From: N074bin45 sp039587475
GTDB lineage: Bacteria; Gemmatimonadota; Gemmatimonadetes; Gemmatimonadales; GWC2-71-9
Length of the DNA stretch: 7,221 bases
Direction of reading: 5' to 3'
Assembly: GCA_039587475.1 (NCBI GenBank)
Contig: JBDHIK010000126.1
Coordinates: 1 to 7,221, forward strand
The position numbers and the translations under genes were made by a program. The first letter of the stretch is position 1. Each line of letters starts with the position of its first letter. Shown one piece after another: positions 6,178-7,221 of this stretch. The notes under the pieces are model-generated. The model saw only the letters and a list, made by a program, of their open reading frames with translations. It did not search any database and was not told the DNA's origin.

Positions 6178-6206
6178 AATATGCCCGTTGGGGGGCGCGG
6201 TATCAA
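6178..6206 (-). promoter_or_regulatory. Candidate promoter of the Rrf2 gene
   Basis: On the minus strand TTGATA (6201-6206, 5 of 6 to the -35 consensus) is followed after 17 bases by CATATT (6178-6183, 4 of 6 to the -10 consensus). It spans the short gap after the flippase-like gene and overlaps its stop codon by three bases. Transcription would begin near 6171, within about two bases of the ATG at 6167-6169, so the mRNA would be nearly leaderless. This fits the lack of a clear ribosome-binding site there (only GGA close to the start). Confidence 0.45.
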
Positions 6207-7111
6207 CTGACGCCGGGTGCCGTTCCCGGCGGCGGCTCCGGCGTCTCCGGGTCGGGGCCGCGCCGCCACAGGCGCCGGACACCGGACCAGCCGAACAGCC
6301 GGATGAGAAAGAAGCCGCCAAACAAGACGCCAAACCCCGTGGTCCAGAACCGCCACCACAGCAACAAGGCCGTCTCCTGGGGCCCGAATTGACCCGCCGC
6401 GCCGGCAAGAAAGCCGAGTTCGACCCCACCGGCACCAGCGGGTGTCGGCAGAATGAGCTGGCTGTACAGGAGGGCGAATGATCCCAGCAGCATCGGCCCG
6501 AGGGCCGGGGGATCCGGAACGGTCATGGCCAGGACCGGGAGAATCGCCGTGCGAGTCGTGAGGTTGATCAGCGTCATCGGGATGCTGGCGAGGAGAGGAC
6601 CAGGGGTCATCCGCTTCCAATACCGTGACAGGCGAATCGCGGGCTTCTTGAGACGGTGTAGCCATGGCGATGCCGAGCGCCGTGCCAGGACGATCACCCC
6701 GATGGAAGCGACACCGACCAGAATCAGCCAAGGCCAGAGTGCGCCCAGCGCCGCAAGGAACGGCGGTGCGACCGTGACGATCCACTCAGGGGCGTAGCGC
6801 CAGGCCAGAGCCGCGGCAAACAGGATGATGACCGGCCAGGCGGCAAGGACTTCGAAACTGACGACGACCAAGCCTGCCTCGAGCGGGACCTTGGCATGAT
6901 GCAGGCCCGCGAGTCGGCTCGGCTCCCCGCCGACCCGGCCCGGCGTGAGCGCAGCGGCCCCGTCACCAATGGCGTTCACCACGACGGCCTGGCGAAACGT
7001 CAGGCGCTCACCAACGCCACGGACCAGCCAGACGAGTCGCCATGCCCGCGCCACCGCATCGGCAACCATGAGCCCAAGACATACTGCCAGGGCAAGACCC
7101 AGAGACATCAT
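6203..7111 (-). CDS. Flippase-like integral membrane protein (LPG_synthase_TM / UPF0104 family)
   Basis: The 302-residue protein is almost entirely hydrophobic segments with short charged loops, consistent with about seven or eight membrane helices in the cytoplasmic membrane. Two signatures typical of the lysylphosphatidylglycerol-synthase membrane domain family are visible: LTPGRVGGEPSRL at about 55-67 and LPTPAGAGGVE at about 221-231. Members include AglD-like proteins and proteins encoded beside glycosyltransferases, where a role in moving or handling lipid-linked sugars is suspected; the aminoacyltransferase domain of MprF is absent here. The last ~20 residues are proline-rich and probably cytoplasmic. 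The first of two adjacent ATGs (7109-7111) is chosen because it overlaps the upstream glycosyltransferase stop as ATGA. The coupling supports a joint role in surface glycan or glycolipid synthesis. Substrate is unknown. Confidence 0.88.
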   Translation of the reverse strand: MMSLGLALAVCLGLMVADAVARAWRLVWLVRGVGERLTFRQAVVVNAIGDGAAALTPGRVGGEPSRLAGLHHAKVPLEAGLVVVSFEVLAAWPVIILFAAALAWRYAPEWIVTVAPPFLAALGALWPWLILVGVASIGVIVLARRSASPWLHRLKKPAIRLSRYWKRMTPGPLLASIPMTLINLTTRTAILPVLAMTVPDPPALGPMLLGSFALLYSQLILPTPAGAGGVELGFLAGAAGQFGPQETALLLWWRFWTTGFGVLFGGFFLIRLFGWSGVRRLWRRGPDPETPEPPPGTAPGVS

Positions 7112-7221
7112 GCGGCCAGATCCTGATACAACTGGAACAACTGCGACATGACGGTGCCCCAGTCATGTTCACGCTCGACCCATCGGCGGCCGGCCCGGCC
7201 CAGCGCCAAGCGATCCGCCCC
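7108..7221 (-). CDS. C-terminal end of a probable GT4-like glycosyltransferase (5' part outside window)
   Basis: Only the last 37 codons and the TGA stop (7108-7110) are present. The translation contains ADRLALGRAGRRWVEREHDW followed by a helix ending QLYQDLAA. This resembles the end of group 1 (GT-B fold, GT4) glycosyltransferases, where the pattern LGxAGRxxVExxxxW followed by a leucine-rich helix ending LY is very common. The stop overlaps the flippase-like gene's ATG by ATGA, so the two are likely co-translated. With so little sequence the family is inferred from this tail and from the neighbour, and the sugar transferred cannot be guessed. Confidence 0.72.
   Translation of the reverse strand, partial: GADRLALGRAGRRWVEREHDWGTVMSQLFQLYQDLAA

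Noticed and set aside
6072..6785. Minus-strand open frame (237 codons) inside the flippase-like and Rrf2 genes
   Set aside because: It is out of frame with two recognisable proteins, and its Arg/Pro/His-rich translation has no hydrophobic core or motif.

Overview
This is a compact, GC-rich bacterial chromosomal segment with almost no intergenic space. Every protein gene lies on the minus strand and one tRNA lies on the plus strand. The gene content looks like ordinary housekeeping and envelope functions: pyrD/pyrF, smpB, a cell-wall amidase, a MoeZ-type sulfur-activating enzyme, an Rrf2 regulator, and a glycosyltransferase with a flippase-like membrane protein. The high GC, the lipoprotein whose mature end begins CVYYNGMY, and the amidase with a beta-rich N-terminal domain are reminiscent of Gemmatimonadota or a related Gram-negative phylum. 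That assignment is an impression from protein style, not a proven placement. I see no mobile element, CRISPR array or phage gene.

Layout, read in the direction of minus-strand transcription (from right to left): the 3' end of a GT4-like glycosyltransferase (7221-7108) overlaps by ATGA a flippase-like integral membrane protein (7111-6203). After a 33-bp gap comes an Rrf2-family regulator with three C-terminal cysteines (6169-5708), then a strong intrinsic terminator (5690-5658). A MoeZ/MOCS3-type E1-rhodanese fusion begins almost immediately (5632-4490). A tRNA-Leu(CAG) on the plus strand (4350-4434) runs toward the end of moeZ, and a 15-bp perfect hairpin (4436-4468) lies between them.

The tRNA and the next minus-strand cluster diverge from a 94-bp intergenic region that carries a plausible promoter for each. 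The cluster is smpB (4255-3770), N-acetylmuramoyl-L-alanine amidase (3773-2586), a TPR-like envelope lipoprotein (2589-1171), pyrD (1174-293) and pyrF (300 to beyond position 1). Adjacent genes in it overlap by 4, 4, 4 and 8 bp, so this looks like one translationally coupled operon. It joins trans-translation, peptidoglycan remodelling, an envelope lipoprotein and the late steps of UMP synthesis.

The most useful observations are: the pyrD start, which appears to be CTG inside a CTGA overlap; a class 1B-type PyrD with no pyrK beside it; the terminator pressed against the moeZ start; and a promoter-like sequence that would make the rrf2 message essentially leaderless. I did not find convincing evidence of a wholly new biological system.
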